Source of the DNA: CAZNRY01 sp964575675
GTDB lineage: Bacteria; Eisenbacteria; RBG-16-71-46; CAIMUX01; VGJL01
Reading direction: 5' to 3'
NCBI GenBank assembly: GCA_964575675.1
Contig: CAZNRY010000110.1
Coordinates: forward strand, 1-13,834
DNA: 13,834 nt
Shown here: piece by piece, positions 7,981 to 13,834 of the stretch
Numbering within the stretch: the first letter of the stretch is position 1
Layout: each line of letters opens with the position of its first letter
Notes under the pieces: model-generated
The model's database searches: none
What the model saw: the letters and a program-made list of their open reading frames with translations, nothing else
Told to the model about the DNA's origin: nothing
Translations under genes and position numbers: made by a program

Positions 7981-8164
7981 CGCGGGAAGACTACCACGAC
8001 CCGTCCTCCGCGGCCCCGCCGGCGAAACCTGGACCGGCGCTCTTCCGTACGGACGAAGCGATCTGCGGGGCCGGATCGGCCGGCCGAACAATCCGAAACC
8101 GCTGGCCTATCGACCCGGATCGGCCAGCTTCACCGTCCGAGTCGGCCCTGGCTGGAGGTATTCG

Positions 8165-8785
8165 ATGACAACCATGCGGTGGCGGCGCGCTCTCTCCGTT
8201 CTCGCCCTGCTCGCTCTCCTACTTCCCCCCCTGGCCGCGCACGCGGGGCCAGGAGTCGTCTGGCTCACGGCCCACTCGCAGGGACCGGGCGAGGAGGCCC
8301 GCATCCGGATCCCCCTCGAGTGGCTCGTGAACGCCGATCCCGAGGGCCACTCCGAGATCCGGTTCGATGAGGAGACGATCGACTGCACACAACTCTGGCT
8401 GGAGCACAGAGATCTCCCGATCGGGGAGTCGCGCGAGATCAGACGGGGCCTGACGGATAAAGGCGAGGAGTACATCGTGCAGGTCATCGCCGAGCAACCG
8501 TCTTCGCGGCGCGCCCACGGAAAGGTCCACATCCTGACCTCGGACCGCGAGGGGAAGAGCACCGACCTCCGCTTCCCTCTCGATCTGGTCGGGCTGTTGC
8601 AGCAGCTCGGATCGTTCGTCGGCTCCTTCTTCGGCGCCGATTCCGCGCACTCTTCCGCCGGGCTTCACAAGGGATTCGAGGCGGACAAGCTGGGAGACCT
8701 GAAGAGGCTCGCCGACTACGGCCCCTTCGTCTTTCTCCAGTCGAGGGGGGCGGACGGCAACAAGGTCAAGATCTCGATCGAGTAG
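8165..8785 (+). CDS. Small secreted protein of unknown function
   Basis: A 206-residue protein I do not recognise. It has a textbook signal peptide: TMRWRR, then hydrophobic ALSVLALLALLLPPLA, with likely cleavage after AHA (about residue 27). The mature part is acidic and probably beta-rich at first (VVWLTAHSQG, RIRIPLEWLVNAD, YIVQVIAEQ, KVHILTSD). It then has a short amphipathic stretch, LVGLLQQLGSFVGSFFGA, and ends in KVKISIE. It carries one cysteine (DCTQLW), so no disulfide within the chain. There is no lipobox and no catalytic motif I can name. The start is ATG 8165 with GGAGGT at 8154-8159, 5 nt upstream; the open frame extends to 7925 but that part is noncoding. A 7-bp inverted repeat, GCTGGCC/GGCCAGC (8101-8128), lies in the leader. 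It is divergent from the S9 peptidase, so the two may be co-regulated exported proteins (inference). Confidence 0.8.
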   Translation: MTTMRWRRALSVLALLALLLPPLAAHAGPGVVWLTAHSQGPGEEARIRIPLEWLVNADPEGHSEIRFDEETIDCTQLWLEHRDLPIGESREIRRGLTDKGEEYIVQVIAEQPSSRRAHGKVHILTSDREGKSTDLRFPLDLVGLLQQLGSFVGSFFGADSAHSSAGLHKGFEADKLGDLKRLADYGPFVFLQSRGADGNKVKISIE

Positions 8786-8804
8786 GGACGACCGCTCCAT
8801 GCGC

Positions 8805-8825
8805 GGCCGCTCCGCCGAGGCGGCC
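8805..8825. terminator. Possible hairpin between convergent genes
   Basis: GGCCGC (8805-8810) and GCGGCC (8820-8825) form a GC-rich stem in the 68-bp gap between the convergent secreted-protein and AIM24-like genes. No T-run follows on either strand, so an intrinsic terminator role is only suggested by position. Confidence 0.3.
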
Positions 8826-8853
8826 TGAACCTCCGGGCCCGGCGGCGTTCCGC

Positions 8854-9576
8854 CTACCGATTCCCCAGAATTCCGCCGAGCAGGCTCCCCCCCCGCCCGC
8901 CGCCCGAGGAGCTGTTTGGAATGCGGGGAACCAGCCACTGGAGGAAGGACTGCGTGCTGCGCGTTTGTAGGTATAGGATCCCGCTTCCCCGGAACTCGCA
9001 GACGAGCCCCTCGCCCGAGAGAATCGTCGACTTCCATCCCCCGACGCGGCGAACATCGAACTGGAGCCCGTCGGTGAAGCCGACGACGTGACCCGTGTCG
9101 ACGATGTACGGTTTGTTCGCGATCTGGACGGGATGAATCGCCCCGTAGCTCGAGAAGACGATCGTCCCCTGGCCGGTCGCCTTGAGGAGAAACAACCCCT
9201 CGCTCCCGAAGAAGGTCTTCGCGCCCCCCCACGAAGGATCCACGTTCACCGTGGGATTCGAGGCCAGGTAGGACCCCGACTGGAGATAGAACGTCTCGCC
9301 CTTGAGCTCGACCTGGCTGATGTCGCCGGGAAGGGCGGGAGCCATCGTGATCTCCCCCGGCCCTCCGCGTGAAACGAAGGTGTTGAAGAAGAGGGACTCT
9401 CCCCCGAGGACTGAACGCTTGAGCGCGCCGAAGACCCCACCTTTCATGCCGGTCGCGATCTCCATATTCGAGGTCATGCTGACCATCGCGCCCCCCTCGG
9501 CCTGGATGGACTCATCCGCCTCGAGTCCGACGATGGCGAGCGAGTAGGAAGGTTGGTATCGGATGTCGACCTTCAT
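8854..9576 (-). CDS. AIM24 / TIGR00266 family protein
   Basis: A 240-residue protein of the AIM24 family, a Gly-rich double beta-structure family of uncertain biochemical role found in bacteria, archaea and mitochondria. Recognisable family features are the N-terminal DIRYQPSYSLAIVGLEADES, the segment IQAEGGAMVSMTSNMEIATG, GGESLFFNTFV, the mid-region ETFYLQSGSYLASNPTV, and FFGSEGLFLLKATGQGTIV. Near the end come VGFTDGLQFDVRRVGGWKS and SGEGLVCEFRGSG. It ends in a flexible Gly/Ser tail, GGGRGGSLLGGILGNR, as many members do. No signal peptide is present. The start is ATG 9576, with AGGAGGT (complement of 9583-9589) 6 nt upstream; the open frame begins 18 nt earlier without a better site. It is divergent from the SPL-like radical SAM gene across 160 bp. 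Confidence 0.9.
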   Translation of the reverse strand: MKVDIRYQPSYSLAIVGLEADESIQAEGGAMVSMTSNMEIATGMKGGVFGALKRSVLGGESLFFNTFVSRGGPGEITMAPALPGDISQVELKGETFYLQSGSYLASNPTVNVDPSWGGAKTFFGSEGLFLLKATGQGTIVFSSYGAIHPVQIANKPYIVDTGHVVGFTDGLQFDVRRVGGWKSTILSGEGLVCEFRGSGILYLQTRSTQSFLQWLVPRIPNSSSGGGRGGSLLGGILGNR

Positions 9577-9659
9577 GCTGGGACCTCCTGTCACCTGGAT
9601 GAGACCGGTCCAGCTTGTTGCCGGACAATCGGCTGCGGGCCTTCGTACTCCTCAGAATG

Positions 9660-9680
9660 GGCAGCCTACCACAGGCTGCC
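9660..9680. other. Perfect 8-bp hairpin in the divergent promoter region
   Basis: GGCAGCCT (9660-9667) and AGGCTGCC (9673-9680) form an uninterrupted inverted repeat with a 5-nt centre, between the AIM24-like and radical SAM genes. It lacks a T-run on either side, so it is more likely an operator or leader hairpin than a terminator. Confidence 0.4.
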
Positions 9681-9699
9681 ACCCCCCAAAAGAAGCCTG

Positions 9700-9738
9700 T
9701 TGACACTCTGAATCAGATACCGTACATCTGTACGGTAT
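9700..9738 (+). promoter_or_regulatory. Promoter with a 22-bp palindromic operator for the SPL-like gene
   Basis: TTGACA (9700-9705) is a perfect -35. Seventeen nt later the best -10 is TACATC (9723-9728), a weak match. A perfect palindrome covers that -10 and the start codon: ATACCGTACA (9717-9726), two central bases TC, then TGTACGGTAT (9729-9738). A repressor bound here would block RNA polymerase directly. The core reads GTAC-N4-GTAC, resembling the cyanobacterial LexA box, and also contains TACA-N2-TGTA, the CopY/BlaI/MecI operator pattern. Which family binds cannot be decided from the site alone. Confidence 0.6.
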
Positions 9739-10789
9739 GAAGTCAAGAGAAGGGTCCCTCTGCCTGTTCCCCGATGTGGCAGAGCGTTCCCGAGGCGCTG
9801 TGGGGCGGGAGGGCGCGCAGAGCCCGCCGGCCGCAGCGGAGGCAAGCGCGCCGGCAGGGTCCGAGCGCGTCCAGTTCCGCCCCCTCGCCTGCTCCACCGT
9901 CCTGAATGAGAATGCCAACCGCGCACTCCCCTTCCGCTGGACGATCAACCCTTACCGCGGGTGCGAGTTCGGCTGCTCCTACTGCTTCGCCCGCTATACG
10001 CACGCCTATCTCGGCAACAACGATCCGGGCGCCTTCGAAAGCAGGATCTACGTGAAGTTCCAGGCGGCGCAGGTCCTCGCCGAGACGCTTCGACCGGCCG
10101 CCATACGCGGCCGCCCCATCGCGATGGGAACGGCGACCGACCCGTACCAGCCGGCCGAGAAGCGCTTCGGAATCACGCGACGTCTCTTGGAAGTTCTGTC
10201 GCGCTGCCCCGATGTCGACCTCTCGATCACGACCAAGAGCACACTCGTCGTGCGCGACATCGACATCTTGCGTGACATCAACCGAAGTGGCCGTGTCGCC
10301 GTCCAAATCACCATGCTCACGCTGAATCCCGCGATCACCCGGATCGTCGAAAGGCGCACTCCGCCCCCCCGGCTGCGTCTGGAGACGATCCGGGCTCTCC
10401 GCGCGGCGGGGATCGAGGTCGGCCTCTTCGTCATGCCGCTGCTTCCGGGAATCAACGACTCCGCTGATGAGATGCGTGCGCTTCTCCGTGCCGCGAGGGA
10501 TGCAGGGGTCAACTATGCCGTCGCCGACCCGCTGCGTCTTCCGGGTCCATCGCGTGCGGTCTTCGAGCGCGTCTTGCTCCGGCACTTCCCGCATCTTCTC
10601 GGTCTGTACCGGAACCCAGCGGTCTTGCGACGTACTTCCATGGAGGGCATCACGCGCCCGGTTCTGGAGAGATTTCACGCCATTCGCGAGGCCATTGGAC
10701 TGCGTGCGGACTCGGCGGCGAGAGAGTCTCGCGCGCCCCATCCGGCTGGGTCGGGGTGGTTGTTCGATCCTAACGACTCAACTGGTTGA
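9737..10789 (+). CDS. SPL-like (PA0069/Rv2578c-type) radical SAM protein
   Basis: A 350-residue radical SAM enzyme with the cluster-binding motif Cys76-x3-Cys80-x2-Cys83 in NPYRGCEFGCSYCFARYTHAY. The context NPYRGC..YCFAR.TH, then GTATDPYQPAEKR, is typical of the group related to spore photoproduct lyase (often annotated PA0069- or Rv2578c-family). Further family-like segments are LSITTKSTLVVRDIDIL, VQITMLTLN and GIEVGLFVMPLLPGIND. The substrate of these non-spore relatives is not settled; a DNA-repair role is inferred from SplB only. Residues 1-48 are low-complexity and poorly conserved. The start ATG 9737 lies inside the palindromic operator with no ribosome binding site, so the mRNA may be leaderless or nearly so. 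A later start is possible, but no downstream candidate has a better site. The stop overlaps a small palindrome. Confidence 0.88.
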   Translation: MKSREGSLCLFPDVAERSRGAVGREGAQSPPAAAEASAPAGSERVQFRPLACSTVLNENANRALPFRWTINPYRGCEFGCSYCFARYTHAYLGNNDPGAFESRIYVKFQAAQVLAETLRPAAIRGRPIAMGTATDPYQPAEKRFGITRRLLEVLSRCPDVDLSITTKSTLVVRDIDILRDINRSGRVAVQITMLTLNPAITRIVERRTPPPRLRLETIRALRAAGIEVGLFVMPLLPGINDSADEMRALLRAARDAGVNYAVADPLRLPGPSRAVFERVLLRHFPHLLGLYRNPAVLRRTSMEGITRPVLERFHAIREAIGLRADSAARESRAPHPAGSGWLFDPNDSTG

Positions 10790-10844
10790 GCCCACCCACG
10801 GATCGGTTGCGTGCTCTAGAGATCCCAACGATGTAACTTGTTGA
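10766..10844. repeat. Imperfect 24-nt direct repeat
   Basis: Units at 10766-10789 and 10821-10844 match at 19 of 24 positions (both start GATCC and end GTTGA), with a 55-nt period. The first contains a perfect palindrome, CTCAAC-TG-GTTGAG (10777-10790), covering the stop codon of the SPL-like gene. The second is degenerate. It may be paired protein sites or a relic duplication. Confidence 0.4.
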
Positions 10845-10909
10845 ACTATAGCTTATTACGCAGTATTTGGTCGCATGTTGCAAAAATAGATGCTAGGTCG
10901 AAATGTCTC

Positions 10910-10937
10910 TTGACAGATACATACCACCTGGTACACT
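10910..10937 (+). promoter_or_regulatory. Promoter with palindrome driving the candidate small RNA
   Basis: A perfect -35 TTGACA (10910-10915), 16 nt spacing, then TACACT (10932-10937, four of six). An A-rich tract near 10881-10887 could act as an UP element, and the whole stretch 10835-10945 is visibly AT-richer than its surroundings. A palindrome TACCA-CC-TGGTA (10922-10933) fills the spacer and touches the -10, where a repressor would compete with polymerase. The first transcribed base would be near 10943-10945. Confidence 0.6.
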
Positions 10938-10942
10938 CATCA

Positions 10943-11158
10943 GATTGGTGGTGACGGCAATGCCGATCTTTCGCGAGCGATCCTTCCGACCTTCACCCAA
11001 TCAAAGATTCGTTGTGGGAGACTGACCGACACCTCAAGCGGGGCACGATAGGTTCCCCCCTGGTGTCCCGCAGAGGTTCGGCTGGTCCCACCCCTTAGGG
11101 GACGGGCGGAAACGGTTCGACTTCACTTGAGAAGACACCTCCGCCCGTCTTTCTCTTT
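10943..11158 (+). ncRNA. Candidate structured small RNA, about 210 nt
   Basis: The stretch has its own promoter and terminator and several hairpins but no convincing protein. The predicted 5' end starts a stem: GATTGG (10943-10948) pairs with CCAATC (10997-11002), continued after a two-base bulge by GTGA (10951-10954) with TCAC (10993-10996). Inside are two short hairpins, CGGC-AAT-GCCG (10955-10965) and TCG-CGAG-CGA (10971-10980), giving a three-way-junction-like fold. A second domain is a 9-bp stem, GCGGGGCAC (11038-11046) with GTGTCCCGC (11063-11071), one G-U pair, extended by AGG/CCT inside. The intrinsic terminator follows. I do not match it to tmRNA, RNase P, 6S, SRP RNA or a known riboswitch, and no plus-strand gene follows that a leader could control. 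Its 3' part from 11034 is antisense to the carB tail. A 21-codon ORF (10960-11025) lies inside but has only a weak ribosome site. Confidence 0.5.
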
Positions 11159-13834
11159 CCCCTGTGGCTCCCGCTCCCGACCCGCAGCTTGCCTCCGCAA
11201 GACCGGCCGTTGATGCCGCCGTTCCGCCGGTCGTCACGTCCGATAACGCGTGGATCTCCTGGAGCGACTCGACATCGGGCGTCCCCGCGCGCAGTGCGCG
11301 AATCGCCTCCGCGGCCTCTCGCGCCCCCTCGATCGTGGTCAAACAGGCGATCCCCTGCTCCAGCGCCTCCCTACGGATCGCCCGCTCGTCGAAGAAGGAA
11401 TCGCGCCCGAGCGGGGTGTTGATCACGAGCTGGACGCTCCCCGCGCGAATGCTGTCCGCGATGTGCGGGTGCCCTTCGTTGACCTTGTAGACCCTCGCAC
11501 AGGGAATCTCGTGCATCTGAAGCCACACCGCCGTCCCCGCAGTAGCGAGGAGCCGGAATCCCAGGGAGAGAAGGGAGCGGGCGATCTCCGTGACCCCCGG
11601 CTTGTCCACGTCGTTCACGCTCAGAAAAACGGTCCCCTCGCGCGGGAGCCTGATCCCCGCAGCCGCGCACGCCTTGGCGAACGCGATGCCGAAGGTGGGA
11701 GCGATCCCGAGCACTTCGCCGGTCGAGCGCATCTCGGGACCGAGGATCGAATCGCTCTCCGGGAAACGACGGAACGGGAAAACCGGCATCTTGACGAAGG
11801 CGCGCGGAATAGAGGGCGAGTCCGGCAGGCCCAGCTCCCCCAAGCGCGCCCCGAACAGGAGACGCGTCGCGAGGCGGGCCAGCGAAAGCCCGGTCGCCTT
11901 CGAGACGAACGGCACCGTCCTCGATGCTCGCGGATTCGCCTCGAGAACGTAGATCCGGTCGTGCCGGATCGCGAACTGGACGTTCAGGAGGCCGATCGCG
12001 CCGAGCCCGATGCCGATCTTGATCGTGTGCTCCCTGATCTCGTCGAGGCGCTCGCTCGATATCCCGGCCGGCGGAAGGAACGATGTCGAATCCCCCGAGT
12101 GGATTCCCGCCATCTCGACATGCTGCTGGATCCCCGCGATCCAGACCGACGATCCGTCGCAGAGCGCGTCGACGTCCACCTCCCCGGCATTCTCGAGGAA
12201 CTTGTCGATGAAGAGCGGATGCTCCTCGTCCAGGAGGCTGGGTTGGGACGCGATCGCGGCCCGCAACGCGGACTCATCGTAGACGCGGGTCATCGCCCGA
12301 CCCCCGAGGACGTAGGAGGGACGGATCATCACGGGGAACCCGATCCGCTGCGCAAGGCTCGCCGCTTCCTCGACGGTGCGCGCGATTCCGTGCTCGGGGA
12401 CCGGAATCCCGAGCTCGCGGGCGAATCCTCCGAAGCGGAGTCGATCTTCCGCGAGGTCGATCGAGTCGGCGGAGGTGCCAAGGACGGGAACGCCGGCGCG
12501 CTCGAGAGGGCGCGCGAGGCGAAGAGGCGTCTGGCCGCCGAACTGGAGGACGACCCCTTCCGGACGCTCGCGCTCGACGACCGCAAGGACATCCTCGGCC
12601 GTGATCGGCTCGAAGTAGAGGCGGTCGGAGGTGTCGTAGTCTGTCGAGACCGTCTCGGGGTTGCAGTTCATGAGGATCGACTCGATCCCCATCTCGCGGA
12701 GCGCGGCCGCCGCCTCACACGCGCACGCGTCGAACTCGATCCCCTGCCCGATCCGAATCGGTCCCCCGCCGAGCACGAGCACCTTGCGCCGCTCCGTCGG
12801 GGCGGCCTCGCAGCTGCTTTCCCAGGTCGAGAAGAGGTAGGGGGTGAACGATTCGAACTCTCCGGCGCAGGTGTCGATCCTCTGGTAGACCGGGCGGATC
12901 CCGAGGAGACTTCGCGTACGGCGGACCTCTTCCTCGCTCTCGCCCAAGAGACTTGCGATCCGGGCGTCCGAGAAACCCTCCCTCTTCGCCTGGAGGAGGA
13001 ACTCGCGCGGCATTCCGCGGAGGGCGCGCGCCGAGATCTCGCTCTCGAGTGAAAGGATCACGCGGATCTGCTCCAGGAACCAGGGATCGATCGCGGTCGA
13101 GCGCGCGACCTCATCGACCGAGGTCCCGCGGCGAAGCGCTTCGGCGACGGCGAGCAGGCGCTCGGGGCCGGGATGGGTCAGGGCGGTCTCGAGATCCTCG
13201 CCCCCGCTCCACGGCTCGAATCCCGCGATCCCGACCTCAAGGGAACGGAGTCCCTTCTGGATCGCCTCGCGGAAAGTCCGGCCGATCGCCATTACCTCGC
13301 CGACCGAGCGCATTTCGGTTGAAAGGCGGGCGCGCGTCCCGGGGAACTTCTCGAAGTTCCAGCGCGGGATCTTGACGACGACATAGTCCAGGGCCGGCTC
13401 GAAGCAAGCCTTCGTCTTCCGCGTGATGTCGTTCGCGATCTCGGCGAGGTCGTAGCCGAGCGCCAGTCGCGCCGCGATCTTCGCGATCGGGAATCCGGTC
13501 GCCTTGCTGGCAAGGGCGGAGGAGCGGGAGACGCGGGGGTTCATCTCGATCACGACCCGGCGCCTGGTTTGCGGGTGGACGGCGAACTGGATGTTGCTCC
13601 CGCCTGTCTCGACGCCGACGATCCGGATCACGCGGAACGCGTCGTCCCGCATCGCCTGCAGTTCGCGGTCGGTGGGGGTCATCGCGGGTGCGACCGTGAT
13701 CGAGTCGCCCGTGTGCACCCCCATCGGGTCGAGGTTCTCGATCGAGCAGACGACGACCGTCTGGTCCGATCGGTCCCGCATCACCTCGAGCTCGAACTCC
13801 TTCCAGCCGAGGAGCGACTCCTCGACCAGAACCC
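11034..13834 (-). CDS. carB: Carbamoyl-phosphate synthase large subunit (5'-truncated)
   Basis: CarB makes carbamoyl phosphate from bicarbonate, ammonia (from CarA) and two ATP, feeding pyrimidine and arginine synthesis in the cytoplasm. The gene runs off the right edge; 933 residues are in view and roughly the first 200 are missing. The first visible residues, VLVEESLLGWKEFELEV, lie inside the first ATP-grasp domain, which continues to EMNPRVSRSSALASKATGFP. The oligomerisation region follows. The second half starts at VLGGGPIRIGQGIEFD (near 12750), with NCNPETVSTDYDTSDR, RPSYVLGGRAM and EANPRASRTVPFVSKATG. An MGS-like allosteric domain (about 11630-11270) keeps ATAGTAVWL, YKVNEGHPHI and INTPLGR, so nucleotide regulation is plausible. 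The normal C-terminus is SLQEIHA near 11245. The frame then continues for about 67 residues of low-complexity, poorly coding-like sequence to 11034, which is unusual. carA is not in view. Confidence 0.97.
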   Translation of the reverse strand, partial: VLVEESLLGWKEFELEVMRDRSDQTVVVCSIENLDPMGVHTGDSITVAPAMTPTDRELQAMRDDAFRVIRIVGVETGGSNIQFAVHPQTRRRVVIEMNPRVSRSSALASKATGFPIAKIAARLALGYDLAEIANDITRKTKACFEPALDYVVVKIPRWNFEKFPGTRARLSTEMRSVGEVMAIGRTFREAIQKGLRSLEVGIAGFEPWSGGEDLETALTHPGPERLLAVAEALRRGTSVDEVARSTAIDPWFLEQIRVILSLESEISARALRGMPREFLLQAKREGFSDARIASLLGESEEEVRRTRSLLGIRPVYQRIDTCAGEFESFTPYLFSTWESSCEAAPTERRKVLVLGGGPIRIGQGIEFDACACEAAAALREMGIESILMNCNPETVSTDYDTSDRLYFEPITAEDVLAVVERERPEGVVLQFGGQTPLRLARPLERAGVPVLGTSADSIDLAEDRLRFGGFARELGIPVPEHGIARTVEEAASLAQRIGFPVMIRPSYVLGGRAMTRVYDESALRAAIASQPSLLDEEHPLFIDKFLENAGEVDVDALCDGSSVWIAGIQQHVEMAGIHSGDSTSFLPPAGISSERLDEIREHTIKIGIGLGAIGLLNVQFAIRHDRIYVLEANPRASRTVPFVSKATGLSLARLATRLLFGARLGELGLPDSPSIPRAFVKMPVFPFRRFPESDSILGPEMRSTGEVLGIAPTFGIAFAKACAAAGIRLPREGTVFLSVNDVDKPGVTEIARSLLSLGFRLLATAGTAVWLQMHEIPCARVYKVNEGHPHIADSIRAGSVQLVINTPLGRDSFFDERAIRREALEQGIACLTTIEGAREAAEAIRALRAGTPDVESLQEIHALSDVTTGGTAASTAGLAEASCGSGAGATGERERRAEVSSQVKSNRFRPSPKGWDQPNLCGTPGGNLSCPA
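11101..11158 (+). terminator. Intrinsic terminator on the plus strand
   Basis: GACGGGCGGA (11101-11110) and TCCGCCCGTC (11140-11149) form a perfect 10-bp GC-rich stem, capped by an inner CTTC/GAAG stem. It is followed at once by the T-rich tract TTTCTCTTT (11150-11158). On the minus strand no T-tract follows, so it does not terminate carB. It points to a plus-strand transcript ending here. Confidence 0.7.

Noticed and set aside
9660..10844. A mobile element carrying the SPL-like gene, suggested by flanking hairpin and repeats
   Set aside because: The flanking sequences are not each other's inverted or direct repeats, there is no transposase or integrase, and the gene's codon use matches its neighbours.
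10960..11025. 21-codon ORF inside the candidate small RNA
   Set aside because: It starts with ATG, but only a weak GGTGGTG precedes it, and its bases are taken up by the stems. A small peptide cannot be excluded but is not supported.
11108..11125. GGTTCGACTTC resembling a tmRNA/tRNA T-arm
   Set aside because: It lies in the loop of the terminator hairpin without a T-stem, and no tag ORF or tmRNA ends are present.
11250..13052. 600-codon open frame on the plus strand opposite carB
   Set aside because: It is a codon-bias shadow: charged, repetitive Arg/Asp/Glu-rich translation with no family motif, exactly opposite a highly conserved CarB.

Overview
The window is GC-rich bacterial DNA with strong coding bias and mostly long, tightly packed genes. 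It looks like chromosome from a metagenome-assembled or draft genome: a run of ten Ns at 5124-5133 marks a scaffold join of unknown true length. The gene families (hybrid histidine kinase, RecD2, secreted S9 peptidase, AIM24-like protein, CarB) are widespread. The phylum cannot be fixed from the sequence; a Gram-negative-type, high-GC, uncultured lineage is a reasonable guess. There is no prophage, IS element, CRISPR array, rRNA or tRNA that I can support.

Layout, left to right. A hybrid sensor kinase with two receiver domains and an HPt domain enters from the left edge (2-1993, +). A RecD2-type helicase follows (2215-4446, +). A half-length TauE/SafE (TSUP) membrane protein is convergent with it (4553-4918, -). 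After the assembly gap come an HD-domain phosphohydrolase (5256-5840, +) and a secreted S9 prolyl-oligopeptidase-like peptidase (5967-7940, -). Divergent from the peptidase is a small secreted protein of unknown function (8165-8785, +). An AIM24/TIGR00266 protein (8854-9576, -) is divergent from an SPL-like radical SAM protein (9737-10789, +). The large subunit of carbamoyl-phosphate synthase (11034-13834, -) runs off the right edge. The genes do not form one pathway; nearly all are separately transcribed neighbours in convergent or divergent pairs.

The most interesting material is noncoding. (1) At 10910-11158 a sigma70-like promoter carrying a palindrome is followed by about 210 nt of hairpin-rich sequence and a strong intrinsic terminator, with no convincing protein gene. 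It looks like a free-standing small RNA whose 3' half is antisense to an unusual C-terminal extension of carB. (2) A ~67-nt structured element occurs twice, at 2019-2086 and 5869-5935, with conserved sequence inside and different but self-complementary outer arms. (3) A perfect 22-bp palindrome overlaps the promoter and start codon of the SPL-like radical SAM gene, which suggests tight repression, possibly by a LexA- or BlaI/CopY-type regulator. DNA-metabolism genes (recD2, SPL-like) are present but not adjacent, so no joint system is claimed.
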